DNA of 64,000 bases from contig OU015544.1 of assembly GCA_907165065.1 (NCBI GenBank), forward strand, positions 992,001 to 1,056,000. The letters run 5' to 3'. Under the pieces are notes generated by a model that searched no databases, was not told the origin of the DNA, and saw only the letters and a list, made by a program, of their open reading frames with translations. Source of the stretch: Caprimulgus europaeus (taxonomy: Eukaryota; Chordata; Aves; Caprimulgiformes; Caprimulgidae). Shown here piece after piece: positions 14,367 through 27,626 of the stretch. The number at the start of each line of letters is the position of its first letter. The stretch's first letter is position 1. Position numbers and translations under genes: made by a program.

Positions 14367-17087
14367 GTAGAGCACACAACTCCTCACCCCAGTTGTTCAC
14401 TTTGAGGAGCCTTTGAGAACATGCTGACACAGCCAGTGTATCTACACAATGGACTGTGGTGGAGACATGGACAAGCCCATCATGCAAAGCCCCAAAAGGA
14501 AGAAACACGAGAGTTAGTTCTGGATGCTGTGAAGGGGCTGAAAGAGCCAGAGCAGCAAAGCTTATATATAAAAGAGAGGAACAAGTAAGAAGGCAGAAGA
14601 AGAGGGTCAAGAGCAAGACTCTGAAAGGTGAAATAGCTCTGATGGTATGCTATTATTGCCAGGGTACTGTGCCAGTTTACTGTGGTATTAGCCCCAGATG
14701 TGATGAGAGAAAAGTAAGTCAGAAGCCCTTGTCACATGGTCTTGTAATCTTGGTAACAGCTCTTTGTCCTTGTGCAGTGGTGTGCAGCAACAGTAAGCTG
14801 CAACTTTTGATCTGGAAGCATCAGCCTTCTGAGTGCAGGGCACTTTTTATGATTAAAGTTTTTTATAGGTTGGAGACCTGCAATGGCAGAACAGCTGGAA
14901 ACAGGACTCTGACAATCACTATATTCCCCTTTAAGCCCAGTTATAAATATTGTGCAAGATAACTACATCAAATTTTGTACCTGGTTGTGCAACTACAAAG
15001 TCTGGACAATTTCTGCATCAACTTTTATAGATCAGATGCACAGGTTAAGTCAGCCCAGGATTCTTTAACATGCATATGGGAGAAATAAAACCATGGTAAA
15101 GTCACTGGCCTGATGTCAGGTACAGCCTTCCATAGTGTATCAAATATCCTTTCTCCATAAACTCAGATGAGATTTGTGCTTCAAAAGGAAGGCGTATTAC
15201 TGTCCTCTGTTCTGGACCAGATCACAAAGCTTCAGCTGAGCTGTGTTTCTCTATCTCAGCACTACAAATCCATCGAATGAAGCAAGACACCACCAAGAAC
15301 TTGCAAAACTATTCTTTTAAGTCCCACACTGGAAGGAATTTGACAGAAGCAAGAAAGAGAAATACATCTTCAAAAGTACTTAGTGATTTTCCAATAACAA
15401 ATGGAACCTGAGTTGCACCTACAGCGTACAAACTATGTGTTAAAAACACACCCAAGCTCATGCTCATTGTAAATACCAAAGAAGCATAATAAATACCTGG
15501 AATAAGGTTTCCATAGGTGACAGTTCTGTAACACTGATTATATATCTTCACACTGCATTTTACTCCAGAGGCTATATAAACAATGAATGGAAGATGGTTA
15601 TTGCTGTAAACTTACAGGTATACTTGGGTGGAGGCAGGCTGGTGTCCTCCCATGCTGGGCTTTCTCATAAAGAATGGGAGTTGAACTGGAAATGAAGTAG
15701 TGTTGCTGAAACAAGCATCCAACAAGATGAAAGAAGAAGGGATGTCTTATAGCTGTAAAATTTTCACCACCTTAAGAGACAAGTGAAATAAGACAGGGAA
15801 TCTTTCTGTATTCTAAAAATATCCACTCTCTTTTATTAGCCTTTGCTATTTGAGTGTTGTTTTTTACTACCTTGCCCATTCAAAAAGCACTTGCTTTACA
15901 TCAGACCGAATCTGAAAACAGTACAACTGCACTTTTTTAAACACTGTTTAAATAGCTGGAGCTTCAAGTGAGGGTCAAGGCCACACTGTTTAAGGTGTTC
16001 AACCTTGAAAGGCACTTATAAAAGAACTGAGCCAGCAGAGACTAGAGCTAAATTCAGCTCTTACCCTAGTTTTAAACTGCTTCAACTCCTTTGTTTTCAG
16101 CACAGTCACATTCAGTTTCTACTATTGTAAAGGAAAGTGGGCTCACATAACCTGACATTCATCTAATGTCAGCTGGATAACCCCAAGGAACACAAGCGGG
16201 GTCCTAAGTTGAAGCCAGCTGTACTCTTTGCTGCAGATATGTCACTTACGTGATACCTTTAGCAGAGCAAGTGTTCCATCAAGTGATACGGCTGTAAATA
16301 ATTTACCAGCAACCCCATAACACTTGATTAAAGCCTACTGAAAGAAGATCTAATTAAATTGTCTCTGAAAGAACAGATAATGATATGACAACTGTGTAAA
16401 GGGCAGGTGGCAAGTAGAAGCTCATCAGAACATGAGAAAATAATTTAGAAGAAGGTACCTTTATCTGTGTGGAGCTGTAGTGATCTCCACCTGTCTGCTG
16501 CTCGCTGCTCTGTGGGCCGTTCCTTCATTCTGCCCTTGGGCATCTGAAGTGACAGCAAGAGTACTGCCTGTCCTCATGAGGCATTTGGGCACCTGTAAAG
16601 TACCTCATCTCTCAGGCAACCAGGTTACAAAGCGTTTACTGCATCTTTTAGTGGTGAGCAGCAGACAGCAGGTAAAGTTAGGAACTGCATGAGTCACAGA
16701 ACTGGCAGTCTGCTTTATAAAGGCTGTACAGAGGACTGCTGGTAGCAATCAAGTTGAGTTTCACAAGAGGCACACATCCTGGCCTAGAAGTCATGCTTAT
16801 TTCTGGCTGGGATAAACTGAGAGCCACCTCCAGGCCGGTCCTTGTCACTGGGCACAGTAAAACTCAGCTGATATTCTGAGTAGCAGAACAAAGATATGGA
16901 AAACATAGGGATTGGGCTGAGTGCAGAAGGTTGAGTGGAAACTGCCCCAATATAATCCTCAATACTTTTTAAAAAGTTAGCAGTGCAGACACCCAGAAGA
17001 ATAGCCCTCACCCATACAGGCCTACATTGAGGATACAATACCCAAGGTAAATCATCCTTTCCTCACACAGAGTTCATGCCAGCCCTC

Positions 17088-17111
17088 AGCTACAAATGCA
17101 TATTTGTAGCT
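17088..17111. repeat. Perfect short inverted repeat
   Basis: Two 10-base arms (AGCTACAAAT and its reverse complement) flank the four bases GCAT. The centre also reads as an AT-rich POU-like palindrome (AAATGCATATTT). It could be a dimeric factor site or chance. It lies in KSR1 intron 1. Confidence 0.6.
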
Positions 17112-17448
17112 CCATTTGCCAGCACCTGGGAAAAGGTTTCTTTTGAGGATATATTACTACCTACCTTCCCCATTCCCCAACAGCAACAGCATAAACTAAA
17201 ACGGAAATGAAAGCAACATTAAAAGATATTAAAATCAAAATTTGGCAGGTACCCAACCACACCATTTTTACACAGATTTGGAAGACAGCCCTTCAAGTGG
17301 AAAACAGTCATTAAGGACACACATTTTTCCAGTCATTCACTTGGGAGTTGGCTGCTGGACATGCAACTGCAATGGCAGGGGCACTGTGACCCCCAAATTA
17401 CCAAGCACTAAATGCCTCCTTCTTTGGGGTTAGACCCTTAGCAGGGTC

Positions 17449-17473
17449 ATGTGAAATAGGACCTATTTCATAT
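17449..17473. repeat. Near-perfect short inverted repeat
   Basis: Nine-base arms TGAAATAGG and CCTATTTCA are separated by one base. Pairing extends by three more positions on each side if one G-T pair is allowed. With almost no loop, a dyad binding site fits better than an RNA hairpin. It is about 340 bases from the palindrome at 17.1 kb. Confidence 0.55.
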
Positions 17474-20400
17474 GAGTTTACGTTAAATCCTTACATGAAA
17501 AGAATTTGAACTCTCTTGAGTGAAAGTGTGTGCTGTGTCACCAGCATGATGGGTGAAGGAGGGGTGCTCTGAGAGCATGAAGTGCCATCGTTCTCATTTT
17601 ACAAATAATCTTCCTGTACCCAGCAGTTGCCCAAATGACTGGGAAAGTTCAGCCCACTTCTTTCTGCCCATCTCTCACTCTCAGATTTTAAGCTGTGAAA
17701 GGGCTCACCATTGTTTTGCAACCTCAGAAGAAGACAGACAACAGTCACTCTTCCACTAGTTGCAGCAGTGAAGGTTCAGGTTAGTCTCTGAGCTTGGCCA
17801 TTAAAGCAAAGTTATGCCTTGTTATCCACACTGATCTCACAGAAGCTACCATCTCCTTGCAGTCAGTTCCACCAGGACTGGGTGCATGAGGATGTTCGTT
17901 AAGGTGGAGACTGACAGACAATCTCACACTTTGAAAATAGGGACTGCAAAACTCAGCCCACTCCTTGGTGGTTCTCACAGCTGCTGCTGTGCAGGTTAAC
18001 TTGCACCTTTCCCAGAACGCTTACAATTTAAGGACAGGAAGGTCATGCACTTTAGAAAGCCTTATCCTCAGACTTGGCAACCATGGAAACCATACTACAC
18101 TCTCCTGTAAAAAGCACTACTTAATATACCATGACTGCAAAAAGAGGTGGTACCAGAACTGCTTACAGGAAAAACTCTCAAAACATTTTTCCCAAAGAAA
18201 TGAGCTTTTTTTACTGATAAATTGCAAAATCTCTCACTCATCAGTGTGGCTCTCCAATTCCCCAAAGTTTGAGGCCAGATAAATCCCAGAGCCACAGCTA
18301 CTTGCACTAAGGGGCTGAAGGCTCAGCCTTTAGAAGAACTCCAAAGAATTTTAGCAATGCGAGACTCGCGGTGCTTGCCGATACTGCTCCCACACCGCTG
18401 AGGCTTTGTCAGGAAAGCTGACACAGACCATGCTGCTAACCCACACTGCAAAACACCGCCTGAACGTGCAGACTTTATTCTTTGTAGTATAAAGGGGTCA
18501 TGCCTGGTATGGAAGGGACCTCACAGCAGGCTCCTCTTGTCAGGAATACAGGAGGACAGAAAAGGCTGAGCCAGCCTATTTATGTAGAGGATCCATGAGG
18601 AGTGAAGGGGAGGGGCAGGGATCAGACCATGCGTTTCCTCATGTGTTTCCCCTTCCCCCCATACCTTGGTTTTACAGCTGCAGGAAAGATCAAGCCAGAC
18701 TTGTGCAAAATTGCTGAGTCAGGCTATCGCTGTGGGGCCTCCGAGAGGCTGTCCACAACGCTTAAGCCAGAGGACAAAGCCTTGTGATAAGGCAGAAAGC
18801 TGAGCAGCTGCAAGACACTGCGGGGTAGAGACAGGCAAGGGGGAGGATGCACCCACTGCAGGCACAAGCAGGATTCACTAGCCTGAAGGTACATGGTGGA
18901 GCTGTGCCTGGAAAAGACTAAGAATCAGAAGCATTTTGCATTAAGACAACTGGAAAGAGGATGCAGATTCACCCTGGTAGAAGGATTTAGCTAGTCCTGT
19001 CTAAATTAGCCCAATAAAAGCAGCCAGAAATGAGCACGTGTGCTTCTGTGAGCTCCCCAGCAGCCTGCTCAATGCTCTCCTGACTGCAGCAGTAGTCTCC
19101 AACAATCAGAAAGATGCCCCAAAACACCCCTCAGGCAGTTAGGAGGTCTCTGTTGCCACAGAGTTCAGGCTCCCACATCACAGGCACTTCCACTCCATCT
19201 GGTCAGGGGTAGGGGTCTGCCTTTAGCCTCGCAAGGAAGAGCCAGCATTCTGGTCAGAACTCCATCCGCCTTCATCAGACGTTGAACTCAGGAGGTGAGG
19301 GGTTAAGAAAAACTGGCGTCTGAAGCTAGACAGGTAACAGGCATTTTACATCCCTTCATCTTCCCAAAGACCTGCACATCAGCAGCGGGTTAACCCTGAA
19401 CTCTCTGGGTCAGAGCATTCGCAGCAGTGGATGGTCAGCACGTGTCAGAGCTCCTACTGCTCAGCTCCTGCAGGACCCAGCGTGCCATCACAGACACCTG
19501 AGCCACCACTGCTGGCTGATGCTTCCTCTTCCCAGCCTTCCTCACCCCCCACCCTGTTCCAAACAGCTTCTGCTTGCTTCACTGCATCACAAAGTTGACC
19601 TCCACAGCAACCATCAAAGTAATTTCTGTACGTGGCTTTGAGAAGGAGTATCTTTTAGCTGTCAGATCTGCATTCTCTTCCCTGTGCTGCCCGAAACACT
19701 GGGTGCCTCGAAGCCACATGTTGAGCCTCTCTCAGCTCACCCTTCTCGGCACAACAGTTCAAAAGGACACTGAAAAATCTGCGAGTAAAAATGCTACCGG
19801 CAGGATCAGCCCCTTCATGGGAACACAGCAAAGGCAGTTCAACTCAAGTGCAGTGAGGAGCTGCAAGGGGCACTCTGACAGCACTGCAGCCTTCAGCTAA
19901 GAGCAGTGCTGCATCACCACTGCACTGCTGCTGCCAAGGCCCTCAGTTCTCACCCAAAGGAAGGGACAGACGCTACTACCTTCAATATGAAATCTTACCT
20001 TGCAAGGTGCCCATTAACCTCACAGCTCTTCACCTCAGACCACAAACTAGTTATTCTTGGCAACTGAGGCAATTTGAATAACACAGTATTTAAAAATAAG
20101 GAAAGAACACATCAGTGGAACTGGAGCATGCCTTGGCAGCAGAATCCTGTTGTAGGTTTAGTTTCCATAAGAATCAAAAACTAAATGTTAGTGTCACCCT
20201 GGTAGAAGTACTCAGCGAGCTCTTGCTACGTTAGCTATGCCTCCAGTCACAGATGGCAGATGATAACTGGTACGGCCCATTTAGCTAGATGCAATAATTA
20301 CTGCTACAGAGGTGTGTTCATCACCATTAGAAAAAACATCTTCCCCTAAAGTAGTGTTGTATTTCCTACAAACACGGTCTCAGCACAAATCCAGCCAGTG

Positions 20401-20984
20401 TTTCGGTGCAGTAGCTAAAGACCTGGGCTTAGAGCAGCTCTCCTTTCTCCCTCCAAACCTCAGTTTCCACAGACTCCTCTCAAGCCCCTAGCCATGACTG
20501 CAAACAGCCCAGGCATTTAGGGTGCACTGAGAGGTGTCCCACAGGAACTCGGCCTCATTATACCCATCCAAAATGCCACTGATAGAACAGTGCTTGAATC
20601 AGGCCTGTGGGAGCCAGCCAGGGGTTCCACAAATATGACATGTGACCCATAAAGCGAGACCAAACCAGTTCTAACCAAACCAGTCACATCCTGGCTTCAT
20701 ACAAATGGGGCTGACCAGCCCTTTGATACCTACTCTGGAGTTTCTCCCAGCCTAGTTGTGTGAGCAAATGCTAAAAGTCTTTGGTGTTTATGCTCAACAT
20801 GACTTCAACAGTATGACCTGCTTCCTCTTCCAGGATGCTTACAGACACCCTTGTGTTCAAAGGAAAAAGAAAAAAGAAACCTTTCTTTTCCCAAAGGGAG
20901 AAGGGTGAAAGCCTGTGCAAATCTCCCCCAATGGATTGGTCTCCTGATAACAATACCTGTGTATTTTGGTCAGTTGTTTCCTTA

Positions 20985-21030
20985 AAACAAAGGAGAATAG
21001 AAACAAAGGCGAATAGAAACAAAGGCATAG
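20985..21030. repeat. 16-bp tandem repeat, about 2.9 copies
   Basis: Units begin at 20985, 21001 and 21017 and read AAACAAAGGCGAATAG with one substitution in the first and a two-base deletion in the last. This is a small local slippage product in KSR1 intron 1. Confidence 0.85.
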
Positions 21031-24000
21031 CTTCCAGAATTCACTAAAATGAGGGGGAAAAATACTGCATATGATCTGCACCTCCACTAAGAGAGTCTGA
21101 TACTACTAGCTGGTGCTGGTCTGAGGCACCTGGAACTGTCTCTATGGAAATTGTGGGAGAGTCAAAGTTAAAAGTCTTCATAAGAAATGTTTTACTTTGT
21201 GGAAAGTTTCAGTTTTGGTCAGAAAGACAAAGGGCCTGTAAACTGAAGTGTTTTGCTTGGCAGATGAAGAACAGTTTTTAAGAGAGAAATGTCTAAAAAA
21301 GTCAGGAAGCTTTAAGCAACAAAACCTTCCTACTTCTGCTTATTTCAGTGGAGCTACGCAACTGCCTCCTGAAGCAGCACATTGAGTCCTCCAGCCTACC
21401 GAGAGGTAAAGAGGAGAAAACACTGCTCGGGAAGATAAAAACTGCTGCTAGAAAATTCTCCATGCTTTAAGGACAGGTAGAGAAACAGGTATGGAGAGGT
21501 TCTCCTAGAGCCCTGTAAGGCCACCTAAGGGGCACTGACACACATCTTCCAGTAAGTACTTACCAAGAGATCCATCTACCTCTCCTATCTTATATCTTTT
21601 AGTGGTGATGTCTCATTGAAGTTCCCAATCTGTAAAACATGTTAATCATTTCTTCTTTCCAGTTTATTCAGCATCATTAATAACCACAAATAAAACTTCA
21701 CACTGGAATCTGCAAGCCTCAGCAATACTCCACACACACAGCAGCAACGAGAAGCTCAAGACTTCCTTTCTAAATTTAGATTGCTTCAAACAGAAGTGAA
21801 AGTTTGATAAATCAACAAACCCATGGTTTAGAAGCACATAATGAGAGCAGAACTGGGCAGGAAAGTGCTTGCCTGCCCTGTTCAACTTACTTGCAAAAGG
21901 CTTCTGGAGATTTCTCAGGGACCCAGACCCAAGGCTCCTGGCTGCACTCTGTAAACTGTCCTCAATTACCTGTATTGGCAGCGTTAGACCAGAGCAGACC
22001 TGGATCTGCTGCATCCCAGCAAGATTCCTAAGAGTCATATTAATTACTGCCCTAAAGTGGATCTCACAGCTTCTACTATTAGAGCTCTTCCATTTGGGAT
22101 AACTTATAATCATCATATCCAAGGCACTGTATAGCCCCTGATCAAAGCCTGATTCCTTATTCTACTGATTAATGCAGCCACAGCACAGCCCCGGTGCTGA
22201 GTCTCAGCAGACTTGGAACCAGTCCTTTAAAATGTAGAGCATCAAGATAGCTTCTCCCTACTGAAATTTAAAACTAGGACATCCCAGTCAGTGGCTTATT
22301 TTGCACTGTGATGGGCCAGGGCATCCTTTTTCTCTGTCTAAGGGGAGGGTTCAGAAGATGATACGCTCACAGAAGAAATTCAAGGCAATGACAAGGAGTC
22401 ACCGGTTGTATTCTTAGAGAGAGGATGCCATGAACCTGCAACCAGGGTTCGACACTGTCCCTCCAACCACCTCCCCAGTGATAACCAGAAGAAACACATA
22501 CAACTCCTTCTTTGCTCCTTTTAGGAAACTCACTGCTAAAAAAGAGAAGAAAAAAAGCCCCACACAACAGGAAGCTGTCTCTTTTTCCTCTCATTCATTA
22601 AAGCATGGAAAGTGTGTTTGAGTCACAGCCATCTAAACACACATTCTGCAAGCACCATCTGGTACACCCCCTTCCCCAGATCACTTTGGCTGACCCAAAG
22701 TGTTGCTAGTCAAGCTACAAACTTCACAGCCCATATTTAGGTGGAGAGATTTCTATTGAAAAGCTGGCTGCTTTTGCCTGCCATTGTGGCTTTTCTCTGG
22801 AGGAAACAGGTAATTTTAGATATTATGAATATTCTAAATAACATCTGAAAAGGCTCAAACAAGCGGGAGTGCCCACACCACTTCTGTGCACAACTGCTCA
22901 CGTGCTATGCCGTGGAAGAACTAGCCATTTCTTTTGGAACAGGTGTGTTTCCAGATTCACAGAGCCTCTGTTCCCCTGATTTGCTAGCCGAGGCAACACT
23001 GAGCTGCTGGTAGCATCAACTGTGGGGGATTACTCCAGGGGAGCAAGAAATGAGCAGGGAGGGAAGCCTTCAAGAGATGTGTGAGTCAGTATCTCTGGGT
23101 GGTGTCACCTATACATCATTCTATGCCTTTCACCACAGCTGTAATCTAGCCAATACATTCTCCAACCCCCAAAACAGAGAGAGATAGCCAGGCTTGCTTT
23201 CATTACAGTTTTCCTTTTATTTATTTATTTTTTTAAGTTCCTTAGGAGCTGAAAATAAAGATAAGAAATCTTAGCCTTAAGGGAAAGGTGAGGGTTTATC
23301 CCTCAAGCATCTGAAAGGTTATGTATCATTTTAAGCATAAGTATTCCCCAAATAATTTGGTGTGTCACATGACTTCTTTTGTTAAGTGTTCCTATTTATG
23401 AACAAAAACAGGTGATAAATGTGGGTACCCCCATGCTGACTCACAGCTGTAAAGCTGCCTCTGCCACACTAATGGGGGTTTTCCTTGTGTAAATGCAGTT
23501 ATTAGCCAGCATTTGACTTGAGCAGCAGACCAGGTTCTGTTCAGGTGGTGTCTGTGTGAGCTTGGTTACGCCCATGAGTTCAGCTGGATGCAGCCGAGGT
23601 TCAGGTCGGGCTACTTCACTGATCAGATCAGTTCTGAACACACAGCAACCCTCAGAAATCGTACACACAGACTGAGGCTTTGCTGGCACGACAGGCTGCG
23701 GGTTCCCGGTACTGTGTGGAGGCACATGTGTACACAGGTCTCCACTCCAGGCTCTGCTGAACTTCTGTACTGTGGTGCAGCTGATGAAAAAAGTCTCCAA
23801 GCTGACTCTGCATGAAGATGAGCAGGAATAATTCTGTTTTAACATAATCCAGTGACCACACAAGCAGTTTTAGAGAGGTGAATGCGGCACAAAGCCTTAT
23901 TCTGATACTTCCTTTCTTGCTTCCCAGTGCATTAGAGGATCCAACCCAAAACCAGAAGCACATACAGATCTTGACAGAAAAGTGAAGAGAGGCCCTTTCA

Positions 24001-26365
24001 TATCTTCATCTTGATGACAACCTGCTCATTGGAGCTTGTCCTGGAAACTTCAGGTGAGTTAAAACACTGCTGCTGACTTTTTTGTGTCAACATTTATACA
24101 AAATCAATGGTGGGAGATGAGTTAAATTCCATTATGGTGTGCAAATTCTGATCATATACAGACACCCACTGTCACAAAGAAAAGATGATGTCTACAGACT
24201 TGATAATAACATATGGTTCCCCCGCCTTCCAAGTCAAACAGAATCTTTGTTGAAGCCTAACAACTGCACAAATTTAGGAAAAGGGGAAGGGCCCTACAAA
24301 AAAGAAGACACCTTTAAGAAAAGCAAATGTGTTGCATATATGCAAAACCTAAGATGAAGTAAGGGACTTTCTTCTCTTACATAAGACCTGCTGGAAAAGG
24401 AAGTCTTCTCAGCTGAACAGGGCTCATAAACATGTGGCTACAGGTTGCAGTTTGGCCTGAAAAATTCACTACTCCCACTACTTCCAATTTACAAACACAC
24501 AGTCCTCCTTTCCTCATACATACCACATGCCCAACTTCCAGCCTGCAAGTTTGGACAATTGCAATTCCTCTTCCTCTCATGCCTCCCCTCATTTTCAAAG
24601 AATTTGTTTCTGCTTAGAGGTTGCCTGGTAAGAGATAGCCAAATTGCCAAATGAATCGAGATGATGCCAAAGCAAGTTCAAACATATTTAATCTACAGGT
24701 ATCCTTCAGCCAGTATGAAAGTCTGATTTGTGGAGTAGTGGATTTATTTGTGACACAGCACTGCTGGAGTCAGGCTTTCTGATCTGGTGGTGTATGTTCT
24801 GGAGGTGCTGAACAGAAGACACTCCTGAGGAAGAGGTCAAAGTGATCTTTGCATACTGGGCCAAGAGTGTCTCTGTCACAGAGTCCCATCAAAGAGCAAT
24901 GAGGACAGTTTTTCCTAAAGAACAGGCAGATCTTAGCAATGCGTGCGACTGCCCCACCCTGACACTCCCACCATAACCAGTTTGGAGGCAGCTTCCATGC
25001 CAGAAACACCGTAGTTAGCTCTAATGATGCAAGAACCGAGATAGAAAGAAAATACATCTGCCATCTAAATATACTCTAGGTCTCTGTTCAGCCTGGTCCT
25101 GCCTCATCTGTGCTGCAGATAAAGCTCAGGGGGTGGGAAGCATCCCACTGAGTCTGGCAATTCCCACAGTTCACCCAACCAGCTACGCTGCTTCCAGCAG
25201 AAGACTGAGAAACCACAGGAACCTTCCCGACAGCCAGCACACAGGACTGTATTCTCCTCCTCACCTCCAGCAGACTGGCTGGAGCTGCAGTGCTAGAAGC
25301 TTCATGTGCTTCACTACAGATGTCATGTCCAGTCCCATTATCAGCTTCCTAGCCAGAGAAATGAACCCAGAAAGACACTGCTTTGACAGAGAAATACAGC
25401 TAAAAGTAATATGCTTCTAACTTTGCAAAACCAATTTAAGATTAGCACAGGGACAGAGTTAAAGGCTGTCAGAGTTGTTCATTTACAAGGATGCTTGGAG
25501 CAACACTGGATGCTCCTCACATGGCAAGACTTATTTTGCTCTTTTAGCTATAGGTTAAAATGACCATTATTTTCCATTTCAGTTTTGTAGTCGAGTTGAG
25601 AAGTGAGTAAACCTGCTAGGACAGAACTGAAAACAAGCTATATACCAAGTGTTGGGTAAAAAGAGAAATACTCAAGCAAGCACTTACTTGGCAGAACGTA
25701 TAAAATTTTTTTAAAAAAACGAGACCTTGTGGCATCAGAGATCTTACTGTGCTAATAACTAAACTAACACCATCTACTTTCCACTACAGGGAAACCCCCT
25801 GCCCTTCTAAGAAGTGGCCTTCCTACATGTGAAACAGGGTCACCTCACTTAACACACATCTACACTCAGCACATTAATTGCAAGCAATTCCCATGGCCCT
25901 TTCTTTCCCCTCACTCTTCTTTCTGCTTTACAGAACGTTCTCTGTGCACTCATTTGAACCATGAGTGCTTATCTTTACCTGTCAAGGTCCCGGTTTGAAA
26001 TCCTTATCTACCATGTGCTTTATTTTGAGAAGACCTTATACACAAGAGGAATGAGGAAGGACCTAAAGCATTTCAGTAAATTGGGAGGGACACAAGCATG
26101 CACTCAAATACCTTTAGTTAGGTTGATGTTCTCAGCTTGGAAACACACAATTAGGAATCACGTGGTTTATGTGACAGCTCTGCAAGCTGCAAACAGGCAC
26201 TGAGGGAAGTGGTGCCAAAAGGACCAAGCTAGCATGTCTAGTGTAAAAAATAACATAACCTAAGCATTTAGCTGAATTTGTGCTGGTGTTTCAGGCTATT
26301 GGTTCCATGCACGACTTTCAGAACTTTACTTCAGGGCTGTGCGAACCATGGGATCAGAAATGGCA

Positions 26366-26640
26366 ATACTGGACCACGGCTGACCCGCGCTGGGGTAGAG
26401 TTTGGACAGTTGAGGAGGTGCCCACAGTCTGCACAGAACTGTGCACCACACTCGAAGCCTCAGCAGCGCCAGCTCCCCGCAGCGCCGCAGCACCTGTCTC
26501 TGCCGACGCCATCTGACAGGCACGTGCGTGCGGCCACGCGCGCGCTTCCATCGCGTGAACCGGGGCACAGCACTGCAGCCTGTAACGCCCGGGCAGGCCA
26601 CCTGGTACCGGGGACAACGCTCAGCCCCCCACCCCTGCTA
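26366..26640. promoter_or_regulatory. Isolated CpG-rich patch in KSR1 intron 1
   Basis: About 275 bases are much richer in CpG than the flanks, including a GCGCGCGC-like run near 26540. The patch is about 2.3 kb downstream of exon 1, outside the main island. CpGs that survive in otherwise CpG-poor DNA suggest an unmethylated element, such as an alternative promoter or enhancer, or an old GC-biased conversion hotspot. Open frames on both strands across it (for example 26278-26805 plus) follow from the GC-rich composition and show no known domain. Confidence 0.4.
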
Positions 26641-27311
26641 CACCGTGGGAAATTACAGCTGAGGGAAGGGAACACCCAGCCTCATCTCCTGCAGTCTGCT
26701 CCTCTGCTCTGCATCTGTAGACAAACCCACTGCAGGCTGGCGCACAGGGTTAAGCACAAGACTCGGGCTGTGCTTGGCAACGTGTCTGTTGGTGCAGGCA
26801 ACTGAACAGAGCAAAGGGCACAGAATCTATATCCATGCCCATAGCTTCATGTGCTGGCAGAGAGCCAGTACTTGGATGAATTCCCAGAAAAAAAATCATA
26901 CGCTGGACCGTGCATCAAAGAGAATTTTTTCAGCTAAGATTTTTTCTAATCATAAATTTTATGATCATCAGTGAATGCAACATCCATTTCATTAAGCAGA
27001 TATATGTGTAGAGGAACACATGCACACGCTCAACAGCTATCACTAGAAACAGCTTTTGTTGCTCTGAGAAGAACCTGAAGATGATAGCAGGCCTTTATCA
27101 TTTCTGATTAAAGTTTTCCTTTTAGAACTGGTCCAACAGCAAAATACTGATGATAATTTTCCAAAATGATGCTGATATTGATATTGTTTGAGCATCAAGG
27201 CTGTCAGTAGGGTTGCCAAAAGCCTACACAAACATTGTTGTCCAAAGAATATCTTTTTGAACACTATTCGAAGGTGTCAGGAGGAAAGAAAAAAAGAGTG
27301 CTACAAATTTG

Positions 27312-27370
27312 AAAATAAAACAAAACAAAACACCCTACAAAACAAAACCAAACCAAAACACAAAAAAGGC
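27312..27370 (+). repeat. A-rich simple repeat of AAAAC type
   Basis: An AAAAC/AAACC low-complexity stretch is followed to about 27400 by a purine-only GA-rich stretch. I see no target-site duplication or SINE body next to it. Confidence 0.8.
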
Positions 27371-27610
27371 AGAGGAAGAGAGAAGGAAGAACGAGAGATT
27401 TCCAAGAGGTTGTGCCAAGAGCTACCTACCACCTATTGTTTCACAATTTTCCCAACCTTCATTTCTCACGTGATGGATTTTGCAGCATGTATGTTTGTTG
27501 TGGTCACACTGCTGTAATGATCTCTCTCCCTAAAGGCCTAATGCTCTAGCCCCACTGCCTCTGTATGCACTAGGGAAAAGGACCATTAGCCTTTACATGA
27601 CATTTCTGTT

Positions 27611-27626
27611 AAAAAAGGGGGGGGGG
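27611..27626 (+). repeat. A6-G10 homopolymer junction
   Basis: Six A followed directly by ten G. It is a length-unstable homopolymer and a possible sequencing or assembly error site. No function is inferred. Confidence 0.85.

Noticed and set aside
14456-14962. 168-codon plus-strand frame with a Lys/Arg-rich start
   Set aside because: The basic run comes from a purine-rich stretch, the rest is unlike any family I know, and no splice or poly(A) context supports it.
26278-26805. 175-codon plus-strand frame
   Set aside because: It coincides with the CpG-rich patch, and several frames on both strands are open. No recognisable protein.
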